Shown piece after piece: positions 17,334 through 25,394 of a stretch of 64,000 nucleotides of DNA (within the stretch, counting starts at the first letter, position 1; every line of letters begins with the position of its first letter). The DNA lies in the NCBI GenBank assembly GCA_900548005.1, contig URIZ01000011.1:1-64000 (forward strand), given 5' to 3'. The notes beneath the pieces were generated by a model, which saw nothing but the letters and a program-made list of their open reading frames with translations, did no database searches and was not told the origin of the DNA. The translations under genes and the position numbers were made by a program. Source of the stretch: an uncultured Eubacteriales bacterium. Its GTDB lineage: Bacteria; Bacillota; Clostridia; Christensenellales; CAG-917.

Positions 17334-18062
17334 ATGGCTGATTTGATATATACAGAGAAAAAGAAATTGCTTGCGGACGACGTGACGATGTTCAGAAATC
17401 TACGCCCTTCCGTGCTGTTTAGGTGGCTGCAAGAGATCTCCATCGCGCACACCGAAGAGCTTGGCGCAGGCAGAACAAAGACGCTTGACAAGGGCGTTCT
17501 TTGGGTGGTGGCTCGCGTAAAACTCGAAGTGAGCCGCATGCCCGTATACGATGAAAAAGTCACGCTGAAAAGCTGGGCGGGAGATACGATGAGAGTGCTG
17601 TTTCCCCGCCATTACGTCATTGAGGACGAGAAGGGCAACGCCATTGTCAGAGCAAGCGCGATGTGGCTGCTTATGGATGCAAAAGAGCGTAGACTCGCCT
17701 TCCCCGATCAATACGGCGTGGTTGTGCCCGGCACAAAAGAAGACGGCGAGCTGTCCTTGCCTATGGGCGTTTCGCTCAAAGAGCAAAAGGAGAAAAAGCA
17801 GTTTGTGGTGACTTACAGCCAAGTGGACATCAACAAGCACATGAACAACAGCAAATACCTTGACGAAATGGAAGACGTGCTTGGCGGCGAATACCTTGAA
17901 AACCACAAGCTTGCAACGCTTGAGATCGAGTTCAAATCCGAGATAAAACTTTCTTCGCAAGTCACGCTTGCCTACACCGTGGACGGCGACAACGTGGAAA
18001 TGATAGGCTACGTTTCGAACGTGCCTTGCTTTGAGCTGAAAGCCGCTTTCAAAGAAATCTAA
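17334..18062 (+). CDS. Acyl-ACP thioesterase
   Basis: 242 residues from ATG 17334 (a TTG 12 bp earlier is possible; neither has a strong ribosome-binding site). It follows the acyl-ACP thioesterase (FatA/FatB-like) double hot-dog layout. The first half holds LFRWLQEISIAHTEELGAG, KGVLWVVARVKLEV and SAMWLLMDAKERR. The second half holds QVDINKHMNNSKYLDEMED, whose Asn and His are the usual catalytic residues of bacterial and plant family members. It releases free fatty acid from the carrier protein. Last gene of the ligase-carrier-thioesterase cassette, followed by a terminator. Confidence 0.85.
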   Translation: MADLIYTEKKKLLADDVTMFRNLRPSVLFRWLQEISIAHTEELGAGRTKTLDKGVLWVVARVKLEVSRMPVYDEKVTLKSWAGDTMRVLFPRHYVIEDEKGNAIVRASAMWLLMDAKERRLAFPDQYGVVVPGTKEDGELSLPMGVSLKEQKEKKQFVVTYSQVDINKHMNNSKYLDEMEDVLGGEYLENHKLATLEIEFKSEIKLSSQVTLAYTVDGDNVEMIGYVSNVPCFELKAAFKEI

Positions 18063-18093
18063 TTTTCAAAAAACACAATCACTCAACGCAAAA

Positions 18094-18117
18094 ATCCGCA
18101 CCCGTTGCGGATTTTTT
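18094..18117 (+). terminator. Terminator of the acyl-ligase cassette
   Basis: ATCCGCA / TGCGGAT stem, 5-nt loop, then six T on the plus strand, about 30 bp after the thioesterase stop. Confidence 0.8.
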
Positions 18118-18157
18118 CTTATCAAAGCAAACTTTCAAAAAATACCAAAAATAAAAG

Positions 18158-18183
18158 GACACCGCACAACATTGTGCGGTGTC
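18158..18183 (-). terminator. Terminator of the sugar symporter gene
   Basis: Perfect 11-bp stem GACACCGCACA / TGTGCGGTGTC with a 4-nt loop, followed on the minus strand by CTTTTATTTTTGG. It lies about 30 bp past the stop of the convergent transporter gene. Confidence 0.8.
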
Positions 18184-18215
18184 TGTTAACTTGCGACGAT
18201 TTTTGACGCTTTTGA

Positions 18216-20258
18216 TCAATCAGAATCAAGCGATTCCAATCTGATTTGCTTCTTCTCTTCTTTGGTGAGTTTTCTTCCCTTTGCGGAGATAACGCTGTCA
18301 CCGTGCTTGACAAAGAGCATCAACACGATTGCGATGACAATGCAGATTGCGCTGTAAAGGAACAAGAATTTGTTGCCGCCTGCGTCCATGATTGCGCCGC
18401 CGATTGCCGGTGTGATTGCTTGCGCCGACATCGTGGCGACGTAGTAATAACCGGTGTATTGTCCGACGGTTTCGGCTGTGGAAAGCTCGGTGACCATGGG
18501 GAAGGTGTTGACGTTGGCAATGATAAGACCAAAACCTGCGATGAGATAGAACAAGGCAAACAACACTGCCGGGATTGCCGCATTGTCTTTGGGCGCAACC
18601 GCAAAGAAGATGAGCAAGAAGGACACGACCGCCATGCCGAAACCGATCATGATGGATCTTCTTCTGCCGATCTTTGCCGCCATATATCCAACGGGAATGA
18701 ACGCGATTGCGCTTATACCCATGGACACGCCCGAGATGATGGACGCAATGCCTGCGGGCAGGTTGAGTGCTTTTGTGGTGTAGATTGACAAGTTGGACGA
18801 AACCGCATTGTAGCCCATAAACCACATAAATATGGACGCGAGAATGAGCATGAAGGATTTGAGTCTGCCTTTTTCAAGGTCGGACTTTGCGCCCCACCAC
18901 TCTTTCGGGCTTGCGTGTTTTTTCTTGGTGTTGGCAACGACTTCTTTTGCAAACTCCACCGTTTCGGGAGCGAGCTCTTGCTTTTTGTCATCGCTTGCGA
19001 CTGCGCTTTCGTCTATGATTTCGATAGCCTCACCGGAGGGCTTGGAGTCGAGAGCATAGTCTGCGTCACCTTCAGAGATAAGCTCTTCTGCAAACTTTTC
19101 GACGTCGGGATTTTCGCCCTCTGCAAAGTCATCGATTTCGTATTCTTTGCAAATCTCTTGGCATTTTGCAACGAGCTTGCGTTCCTTGACCAAAGCGATG
19201 AAGCCTGCAAGGAGCAACAACATACCTGCCGCAACCGAGCCGAAGATGATGACATAGTTTTCAAGGCGTTGACCAAACAACACCACCGTGTATATCAAAA
19301 ATGCTATCGCGCCGCCTATGCCGCCGCAAAGATTGATGATTGCGTTGGCTTGCGAGCGTAGCGGCTTGGGCGTAACGTCGGGCATGAGCGCAACCGCAGG
19401 AGAGCGGAAAGTCGCCATTGCGATGAGCACAAGCAGCAAGATGACCATGTAGATGACAAGGCTTTGTATGCCTTCTTTGGTCTTGGTGAAGTTCTCATGG
19501 ATGCCGTTTGAGATATAGTTGTTGACGCCTGCGGCAACGTACTTTTTGTAGTTCGCGTTGCTTTCGAGCATCTGTTGATAGGTCTTGCCCGTCTCTTCGC
19601 ACATTGCGCTCAAATCGGAAACTACTTCGCCCTTATAATAGTAGGTGGTTGCGCCCAACATATTGAGCACAGCCTTTTTGGACGTCAAGTCACCGTAGTA
19701 GCGAATGGACACAAAATCTTCTTTTGTGAGTTTGTTTTGATCTCTGACATAGACAAGGTCGCAGTAGTTTGCGCTGCCCGGCTTTTTCTCTTCGGCATTT
19801 TCCCACCACTCTGTGAGAAGGGGCTGCATAAACGCGTCGTCGCCGAGTTGAGATTCGATCGTTTGAGTGTACTCTGCCGCTTTTGCTTGCTGTTTGAGCG
19901 TTGCAACCGGCACAAACACCATAAGGATAACCGCGCAAATCGTGCCAATGACGATAAACGGGGTGCGGCGACCGAATTTCTTGGCAAGTTTGCCGTGAGC
20001 GTTGTCCGAGAGCTTGCCAAAGAGCGGCAACATGAACAATGCGAGCAAGTTGTCAAGTCCCATGATTATGCCGCGCGCCCAGCTCGGCAAACCGTAGGCT
20101 TGTTCGAGCAAAAGGGGTACGACAAAATCGTACGCTGTCCAAAACAGCATGATGATCGCAAACGCAAAGCCGACTTTGAACGTCTGCGGATAGTTGAGTT
20201 TGAGCGGCGGTCTGCCTTTTTCGTCCAAAATAGGAGCGGCCTTCTCTTTTTTCTTCAT
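18216..20258 (-). CDS. Sugar:cation symporter (GPH/MFS family) with long cytoplasmic loop
   Basis: 680 residues from ATG 20258 (GGGAGAAG upstream). The N-terminal half has FAIIMLFWTAYDFVVPLLL and the GIIMGLDNLLALFMLPLFGKLSDN loop between helices 2 and 3, and the C-terminal half repeats the pattern (MAAKIGRRRSIMIG). About 12 helices in all. An insertion at roughly 110-240 carries an extracytoplasmic-looking segment, and an acidic stretch of about 150 residues lies between the two halves, so the protein exceeds the usual 450-500. The next gene upstream encodes a GH13 enzyme, which suggests maltodextrin or a related oligosaccharide as substrate (inference). Confidence 0.8.
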   Translation of the reverse strand: MKKKEKAAPILDEKGRPPLKLNYPQTFKVGFAFAIIMLFWTAYDFVVPLLLEQAYGLPSWARGIIMGLDNLLALFMLPLFGKLSDNAHGKLAKKFGRRTPFIVIGTICAVILMVFVPVATLKQQAKAAEYTQTIESQLGDDAFMQPLLTEWWENAEEKKPGSANYCDLVYVRDQNKLTKEDFVSIRYYGDLTSKKAVLNMLGATTYYYKGEVVSDLSAMCEETGKTYQQMLESNANYKKYVAAGVNNYISNGIHENFTKTKEGIQSLVIYMVILLLVLIAMATFRSPAVALMPDVTPKPLRSQANAIINLCGGIGGAIAFLIYTVVLFGQRLENYVIIFGSVAAGMLLLLAGFIALVKERKLVAKCQEICKEYEIDDFAEGENPDVEKFAEELISEGDADYALDSKPSGEAIEIIDESAVASDDKKQELAPETVEFAKEVVANTKKKHASPKEWWGAKSDLEKGRLKSFMLILASIFMWFMGYNAVSSNLSIYTTKALNLPAGIASIISGVSMGISAIAFIPVGYMAAKIGRRRSIMIGFGMAVVSFLLIFFAVAPKDNAAIPAVLFALFYLIAGFGLIIANVNTFPMVTELSTAETVGQYTGYYYVATMSAQAITPAIGGAIMDAGGNKFLFLYSAICIVIAIVLMLFVKHGDSVISAKGRKLTKEEKKQIRLESLDSD

Positions 20259-20487
20259 ATATCTTCTCCCATATAAGAATAGTATTCTCGTCATTGCTCG
20301 CGCGTGCGTGCGCCGATATAGAACACAAATATATTATAAAGTATAAAAAACAATATGTAAATACCCAAAAAAACAAAATTTGCGACTGTTCACTGCCGTT
20401 TGAAAAAGAAAAGCGGACGAGTTGCCGTCCGCAATTTTTTGCATAGTTATCGGTGGATTTTTATAAATACACGTTCGCTTTGTTGTG

Positions 20488-22260
20488 TCAGCAATTGACC
20501 TGCAAAACAAGCTCTTCGTTGACAAAAACATTCACGGACAAATCACGCGCGACAAGGCGCAATGTGCCGTCTTTGCACACTCGCTCCAAAATCAAAGCGT
20601 TGTCATCGCCCACAAAATGCGTTTCGCCCGTCAAAAACTCGCAATATTTCTCTCTGAATGTGCCGAGCATGCGGTAGTGGTCAAGCAAATCCCCGTCTTC
20701 TCTTCCCCACGGATACGTCACGCGGTTGAGCGGATCTTCACAGCCTTGAACTCCTGCTTCGTCGCCGTAGAACACACACGGAACGCCGGGGAGAACGTAT
20801 TGCAACGCGCTTGCCAATTTCAAGCGTTTCTTTGCCAAAGCATATTGCGCATCGTCAAGGCAAAACGCCGCTCTGTCTGCCTTTTTTCGTGGCATCTTCA
20901 CGCCCGAAAGCGTTGTGAGCGCGCGCGAAGTGTCGTGGCTGTCAATGAGATTCATCAGCACGTCAAGCGACTCTTTGGGGTAGTTTTCAAGGATATGCGT
21001 GACGGTTGCGACAAACTCGTCCTTGTCCCCCGTGAGCGCATAGGCGACGATCGCTTCTTTGAAGGGATAGTTCATCACCGAGTCGAGCTGCTCGCCCATA
21101 AAATACGGCCGCCACTGACTGTATGCAATCTTGGTGGACGCGTCTTCCCACACTTCGCCGACAATAAGCACGTCTTCGCCTTCCTGCTTGATACGTCTGC
21201 AAAGTTTAGTCGTAAAATCAATCGGTAACTCGTCAACAACGTCAAGTCGCCAGCCTTTCACACCCTTTTTTGTCCACTTGTCGATCACGCCGCCGTCTGC
21301 AAGCACCAAATCGCAAAAGCCTTTCGCGCTCTTGTTGACGGTTGGCACAACCGTGCTGCCCCACCAGCAAGCGTACTCGTCGGGAAAATGCGTGAAATAA
21401 TACCAATCGAAATAAGGTGACTGTTTGCTTTGATACGCGCCGAGAGAGCCGTAAGTGCCTTCGCGGTTGAAATATCTGCTATCTGCGCCCGTGTGATTGA
21501 ACACGCCGTCAAGCATGATTTTTATGCCCAGCTCGTCCGCCTTTTTGACGAGATTTTCAAACTCTTCTTCGGTTGCGAAAAGCGGATCTATCTTGAGATA
21601 ATCGCCCGTGTCATAGCGGTGATTGGAGCAAGACTCAAAAATCGGCGAGAGATAAATTAGGCTGACGCCCAAACTTTTGAGATAATCGAGCTTTGAAATT
21701 ATGCCGTTTGCATTGCCGCCGAAAAAGTCGTCCGCGCGATAATCAACGCCTTCGCGAGCAAAATCGGGACGTTCGTTCCAATCGGCATGCATACGCCCGC
21801 GCTTAACAAAAGGCTTGTCCCCGACCTTGCAAAATCTGTCCGCAAAAATCTGATAGGTTACGCCGTGTTTTGCCCAATTCGGGGTTTTATAATCACGTTT
21901 TGTGACGGTCAACTGCCATTCCGGCAACCAATCGCCACGAATTGCCGTCCCGTCCATAGCCCTGCCGAAGAAAGCCAAATCACCGTTTTCAAGCTCGCCT
22001 TCAAAGCGGTATTTCCAAATGCCCCACTCTTTGAGCGCAAACGCTCCGACAAAAACGTCTTGTCCCCTCTCGCTCTTTTGATAGGGCAATTCAAATCTGA
22101 GCGGCGCGCCGTTTCTCTCTCCGCCTTCTCCGAAAACTTGACGGAGAACAACGAAAACACGCTTGACGCCAATTGAACTGTCAAGCGGAAAAACCATTGA
22201 CGTTGCCATGTTCGCAACGCTTGCGCCGTACGGCTTTTTGTTGAGCAAAGGATTGTACAT
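20488..22260 (-). CDS. GH13 alpha-glucan hydrolase (neopullulanase/cyclomaltodextrinase-like)
   Basis: 590 residues. An N-terminal beta domain (about 1-130) precedes the catalytic barrel, which starts at WAKHGVTYQIFADRFC. Catalytic residues are visible: nucleophile Asp in GWRLDVVDE, acid/base Glu in IVGEVWED, and transition-state Asp in NLIDSHDTSR. The early GVFNHTGADS is conserved region I. Intracellular, since no signal peptide is present; probably acts on imported or stored glucan. The ATG at 22260 lacks a ribosome-binding site because an AT-rich repeat (R5) abuts it; the ATG in ANMATSMVF 17 codons on is an alternative. Confidence 0.85.
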   Translation of the reverse strand: MYNPLLNKKPYGASVANMATSMVFPLDSSIGVKRVFVVLRQVFGEGGERNGAPLRFELPYQKSERGQDVFVGAFALKEWGIWKYRFEGELENGDLAFFGRAMDGTAIRGDWLPEWQLTVTKRDYKTPNWAKHGVTYQIFADRFCKVGDKPFVKRGRMHADWNERPDFAREGVDYRADDFFGGNANGIISKLDYLKSLGVSLIYLSPIFESCSNHRYDTGDYLKIDPLFATEEEFENLVKKADELGIKIMLDGVFNHTGADSRYFNREGTYGSLGAYQSKQSPYFDWYYFTHFPDEYACWWGSTVVPTVNKSAKGFCDLVLADGGVIDKWTKKGVKGWRLDVVDELPIDFTTKLCRRIKQEGEDVLIVGEVWEDASTKIAYSQWRPYFMGEQLDSVMNYPFKEAIVAYALTGDKDEFVATVTHILENYPKESLDVLMNLIDSHDTSRALTTLSGVKMPRKKADRAAFCLDDAQYALAKKRLKLASALQYVLPGVPCVFYGDEAGVQGCEDPLNRVTYPWGREDGDLLDHYRMLGTFREKYCEFLTGETHFVGDDNALILERVCKDGTLRLVARDLSVNVFVNEELVLQVNC

Positions 22261-22263
22261 TTG

Positions 22264-22298
22264 TTAATTGATAATGAATAATTAATAATGAATAATTG
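22264..22298. repeat. AT-only repeat R5, copy a, abutting the GH13 start codon
   Basis: TTAATTGATAATGAATAATT followed by AATAATGAATAATTG, a near-palindromic AT repeat. A relative in reverse lies at 57884-57915. Here it occupies the place of the GH13 ribosome-binding site. Confidence 0.6.
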
Positions 22299-22358
22299 TG
22301 GAATATTCCTATTAATTATTTGTGGTTGTTATAGCGTTGGGGGGGTATCACACAAAAA

Positions 22359-22608
22359 TGCAACTTTCCCCTTTCCTCAGGTGTTTTCCCTATCACCGTT
22401 CCCCCTTGCAAGGGAACCCACGGTGACCGCGTGGCGGGGGACAACACTCGGTCGAGACATAACTTGCGCCAGTTCTCTCATTGTGCCACTTCGCTTTGTG
22501 CGCCGGCTACGCAACAACATGGCGCAGTCGCTTGTACTTTGCGTCAAGTCCGACGCTCGATTTGCTCACCGCCGTTGCGGCTCGTGTTACGTCGTTGAAG
22601 TTGCACAT
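22359..22608 (+). repeat. Dispersed modular repeat R3, copy a
   Basis: Starts TGCAACTTTCCCCTTTCCTC, continues through the palindromic GTTCCCCCTTGCAAGGGAAC and CCACGGTGACCGCGTGG, then CACTTCGCTTTGTGCGCCGG and ends near GTTGCGGCTCGTG...GTTGCACA. Other copies: 26928-27230, 31891-32349, 53509-53870 and 57521-57770. No coding potential is evident. The rest of the 550-bp gap (22261-22810) holds R5, a 7-G run near 22340, a degenerate R1-like piece at 22633-22700 and the R1 copy at 22700. Confidence 0.75.
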
Positions 22609-22699
22609 TTCTTTTACAAGCAAAAAGTGCGTCAGTGAGATAAAGAACAAGGAAGATGCGTTGTGACTGAAAGCCTAACACAATTCTCTATCTCAAGCG

Positions 22700-22828
22700 C
22701 AAAAAATTTGTCATTGAGATGAAGAGCAAGGAAGGAGTGTCTTGCAGACAAGCCTAGCGTACTGAGCGTACGTGACTTGGCTGCAAGGCACTTCTGACGA
22801 AGCTATTCGCTCAATGACAGATTTTTTG
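22700..22828 (-). repeat. R1 two-tier hairpin element, copy b, overlapping the end of glgP
   Basis: Outer arms 22700-22718 and 22810-22828 pair over 19 bp with one mismatch (CAAAAAATTTGTCATTGAG against CAAAAAATCTGTCATTGAG). The right arm is the coding sequence for the last glgP codons (KICH and stop). Inner arms AGTGTCTTGCAG (22736) and CTGCAAGGCACT (22781) pair with one mismatch; the core AAGCCTAGCGTACTGAGCG is followed by TACGTGACTT. Read as glgP message, the outer stem ends in six U, so it could also terminate transcription. Confidence 0.85.
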
Positions 22829-25240
22829 AAGGTTCCAGATGCGTTGAGCATACTCTTCCACCGACCTGTCGGCTGCGAAGAAACCTGCTTTGGCAATGTT
22901 GACAAGGGACATGCGATTCCAAGTGTCTTTGTCGAGATAGGTGGCGTTGACGCGCTCTTGTGCGGCGGAGTAGCTGTCAAAGTCGGCAAGGACCATGTAG
23001 CTGTCGGGTTGTCCGCCACGGCCTGTGGTGAGCGAGTCGGCAATTTCGCCGAAGGAGATGCCGCCCACGCCTTGGCGCAAAGTGTCGATAAGACGCTTGA
23101 TGCGCGGATTTGTCTGATAATAATGAGAGGGATGATAACCCTTCTTCCAAAGCTCTTCCACTTCATTTGCAAGCATGCCGAAAAGGAAGATGTTGCCGTC
23201 GCCGACTTCTTGGTGGATCTCCACGTTTGCGCCGTCGAGAGTGCCGATGGTGAGCGCGCCGTTGATCATGAATTTCATATTGCCGGTGCCGCTTGCCTCT
23301 TTGCCTGCGAGAGAGATTTGCTCGCTCACTTCCGCCGCCGGCATAATCATCTCGGCAAGGGTGACGCGGTAGTTTTCAAGGAAAACGACTTTGAGCTTGC
23401 CCTTGACGTCGGGATCGTTGTTGACAAGATCGCCGAGCGCGCAAATAAAGCGGATGATCTGTTTTGCCATATAGTATGCGCTTGCGGCTTTCGCGCCGAA
23501 GATGAACGTGCGCGGTTGGATGTCGAGATTGGGATTTTCCTTTATGCGCAAATACAAATCGAGAATGTTGAGCGCGTTGAGCAACTGACGTTTGTACTCG
23601 TGAAGTCGCTTCACTTGCACGTCGAATATGCTGTCGGGATCAACCACGACGTTGTTTTGAGCAAGGATATATTTTGCAAGGTCTTCTTTGTTGGCGCGTT
23701 TGATTTGAGCAAGACGCGCAAGCACTTGCTTGTCGCCGATGTGATCTTCAAGCTCTTTGAGCGCATTGGGATCTTTGAGCCACTTGTCACCGATAAGGTC
23801 GTTGATAAGCTCGGCAAGACGGGGATTGGCTTGCGCAACCCATCTTCTGTGCGTGATGCCGTTGGTGACGTTGGTGAACTTCTCGGGGTGCATGCGGTAG
23901 TAGTCCGCAAAGACGTCGTTTTTGAGAATCTCGCTGTGGAGCGCGCTGACGCCGTTGATGGTGTGAGAAGTCACAAGGCAAAGATTTGCCATCTTCACTT
24001 GACCGTTTGAGAGCACTGCATTGCGGTTGACCACGTCCCAATTGTTGGGATAGAACGCCCAAAGCTCGTTGCAGAAACGTTGATTGATCTCTTGCACGAT
24101 TTGGAAGATTCTCGGCAACAGACCTTGGAAAAGGTTTTGCGGCCACTTTTCGAGAGCTTCCGCCATGACGGTGTGGTTGGTGTAGGAGATGCAATGGGTT
24201 GTGATGTCCCACGCTTGATCCCAGCCGTAGCCGTACTCATCGAGAAGAAGGCGCATAAGCTCGGGTATGCAGAGCGTCGGGTGCGTGTCGTTGATGTGGA
24301 TGGCAACGCAGTCTGCAAGATTGTCAAGGGACGGATTGGTCTTCAAGTGACGGCGCAAAATGGATTGAATGGACGCCGAAACGAAGAAATATTGTTGTTT
24401 TAGGCGCAAAGACTTGCCTTCGATGTGGTCGTCGGCAGGATAAAGCACCTTGTTGATGGATTCCGCCATAGCCTTTGCTTCGCTGGCTTTGAGATATTCG
24501 CCGCGGCTGAACATGTTGATGTCAAAGTCTTGCGGAGCTTGGGAGTGCCAAAGTCTTATGCGGTTGACAGCGTCGGTGTCGTAGCCCGAGATGTTCATAT
24601 CGTAGGGCACTGCGTCAACGATGGTGCAATCACGTTGGGTGACGGTGAGTTTTCCGTCACACCAATTTTGGTCTACAACGCCGCCGAATTTGACTTGGTA
24701 GACTTCTTCAAGTCTGGGAGCAAGCCACACGTCGCCCATTTTGAGCCAATCGTCAGGCTGTTCGAGCTGCCAGCCGTCCACGATGCGTTGTTTGAAAATG
24801 CCGTAGTCGTACAAAATAGAAAATCCGCTCGCGGGGTAACCGCACGACGTGAGCGAATCCATATAAGCGGCGGCAAGTCTGCCAAGTCCGCCGTTGCCGA
24901 GACCTGCGTCCGGCTCGAAGTTGTATATCTCGTCCATGCTAACGCCGAAACTTTCCACCGCCTTGGTCACCTGCTCGGTGATGCCCATATTGAAAAGGTG
25001 GTTGCGCAAAGATCTGCCAAGCAAAAACTCCATGGACATGTAGTACACTTGTTTTGCGTTTTTCTCGTGGCAAACTTTTTTGAAGTCGACGCGCTTGTTG
25101 GTGAGCAAGTCTCTTACAACCATGCAGGTTGCGCGATAGATTTGAGCCTTGCTTGCGTCCTCGGGCTTGACTCCGAAATAGCTCGAAAGCACGCCCGTGA
25201 CGTAGGTCTTAAACTCTTGTTCCGTAACTTTGAATTTCAT
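22811..25240 (-). CDS. glgP: Glycogen/starch phosphorylase
   Basis: 809 residues, the normal length. It removes glucose-1-phosphate from alpha-1,4-glucan ends using pyridoxal phosphate. The PLP site EASGTGNMKFMINGALTIGT with the Schiff-base Lys is intact, as are GNGGLGRLAAAYMDS and HINDTHPTLCIPELMR. ATG 25240 has an AAAGGAT site. It follows glgA in the same direction with a 154-bp gap, and precedes the GH13 enzyme. Its last four codons lie in an R1 hairpin arm. Confidence 0.95.
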   Translation of the reverse strand: MKFKVTEQEFKTYVTGVLSSYFGVKPEDASKAQIYRATCMVVRDLLTNKRVDFKKVCHEKNAKQVYYMSMEFLLGRSLRNHLFNMGITEQVTKAVESFGVSMDEIYNFEPDAGLGNGGLGRLAAAYMDSLTSCGYPASGFSILYDYGIFKQRIVDGWQLEQPDDWLKMGDVWLAPRLEEVYQVKFGGVVDQNWCDGKLTVTQRDCTIVDAVPYDMNISGYDTDAVNRIRLWHSQAPQDFDINMFSRGEYLKASEAKAMAESINKVLYPADDHIEGKSLRLKQQYFFVSASIQSILRRHLKTNPSLDNLADCVAIHINDTHPTLCIPELMRLLLDEYGYGWDQAWDITTHCISYTNHTVMAEALEKWPQNLFQGLLPRIFQIVQEINQRFCNELWAFYPNNWDVVNRNAVLSNGQVKMANLCLVTSHTINGVSALHSEILKNDVFADYYRMHPEKFTNVTNGITHRRWVAQANPRLAELINDLIGDKWLKDPNALKELEDHIGDKQVLARLAQIKRANKEDLAKYILAQNNVVVDPDSIFDVQVKRLHEYKRQLLNALNILDLYLRIKENPNLDIQPRTFIFGAKAASAYYMAKQIIRFICALGDLVNNDPDVKGKLKVVFLENYRVTLAEMIMPAAEVSEQISLAGKEASGTGNMKFMINGALTIGTLDGANVEIHQEVGDGNIFLFGMLANEVEELWKKGYHPSHYYQTNPRIKRLIDTLRQGVGGISFGEIADSLTTGRGGQPDSYMVLADFDSYSAAQERVNATYLDKDTWNRMSLVNIAKAGFFAADRSVEEYAQRIWNLQKICH

Positions 25241-25394
25241 ACAGTATCCTTTCCTTCCGCTTTCCCCCGGACGAAAGAGACGTTGATTTGAATTTGGCCT
25301 GATGCGGCACGTTCTTTATTATGCACAATCGGCGCAAGAATTGCAACCGATTGAGTGGCGTATATATAAAATATACGCCGTCGGCTCGGTTGTA

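Noticed and set aside
22633..22700. Possible fifth R1 element
   Set aside because: Only fragments (GAGATAAAGAACAAGGAA, GCCTAAC) are present and no complementary inner arms can be found, so it is treated as a remnant.
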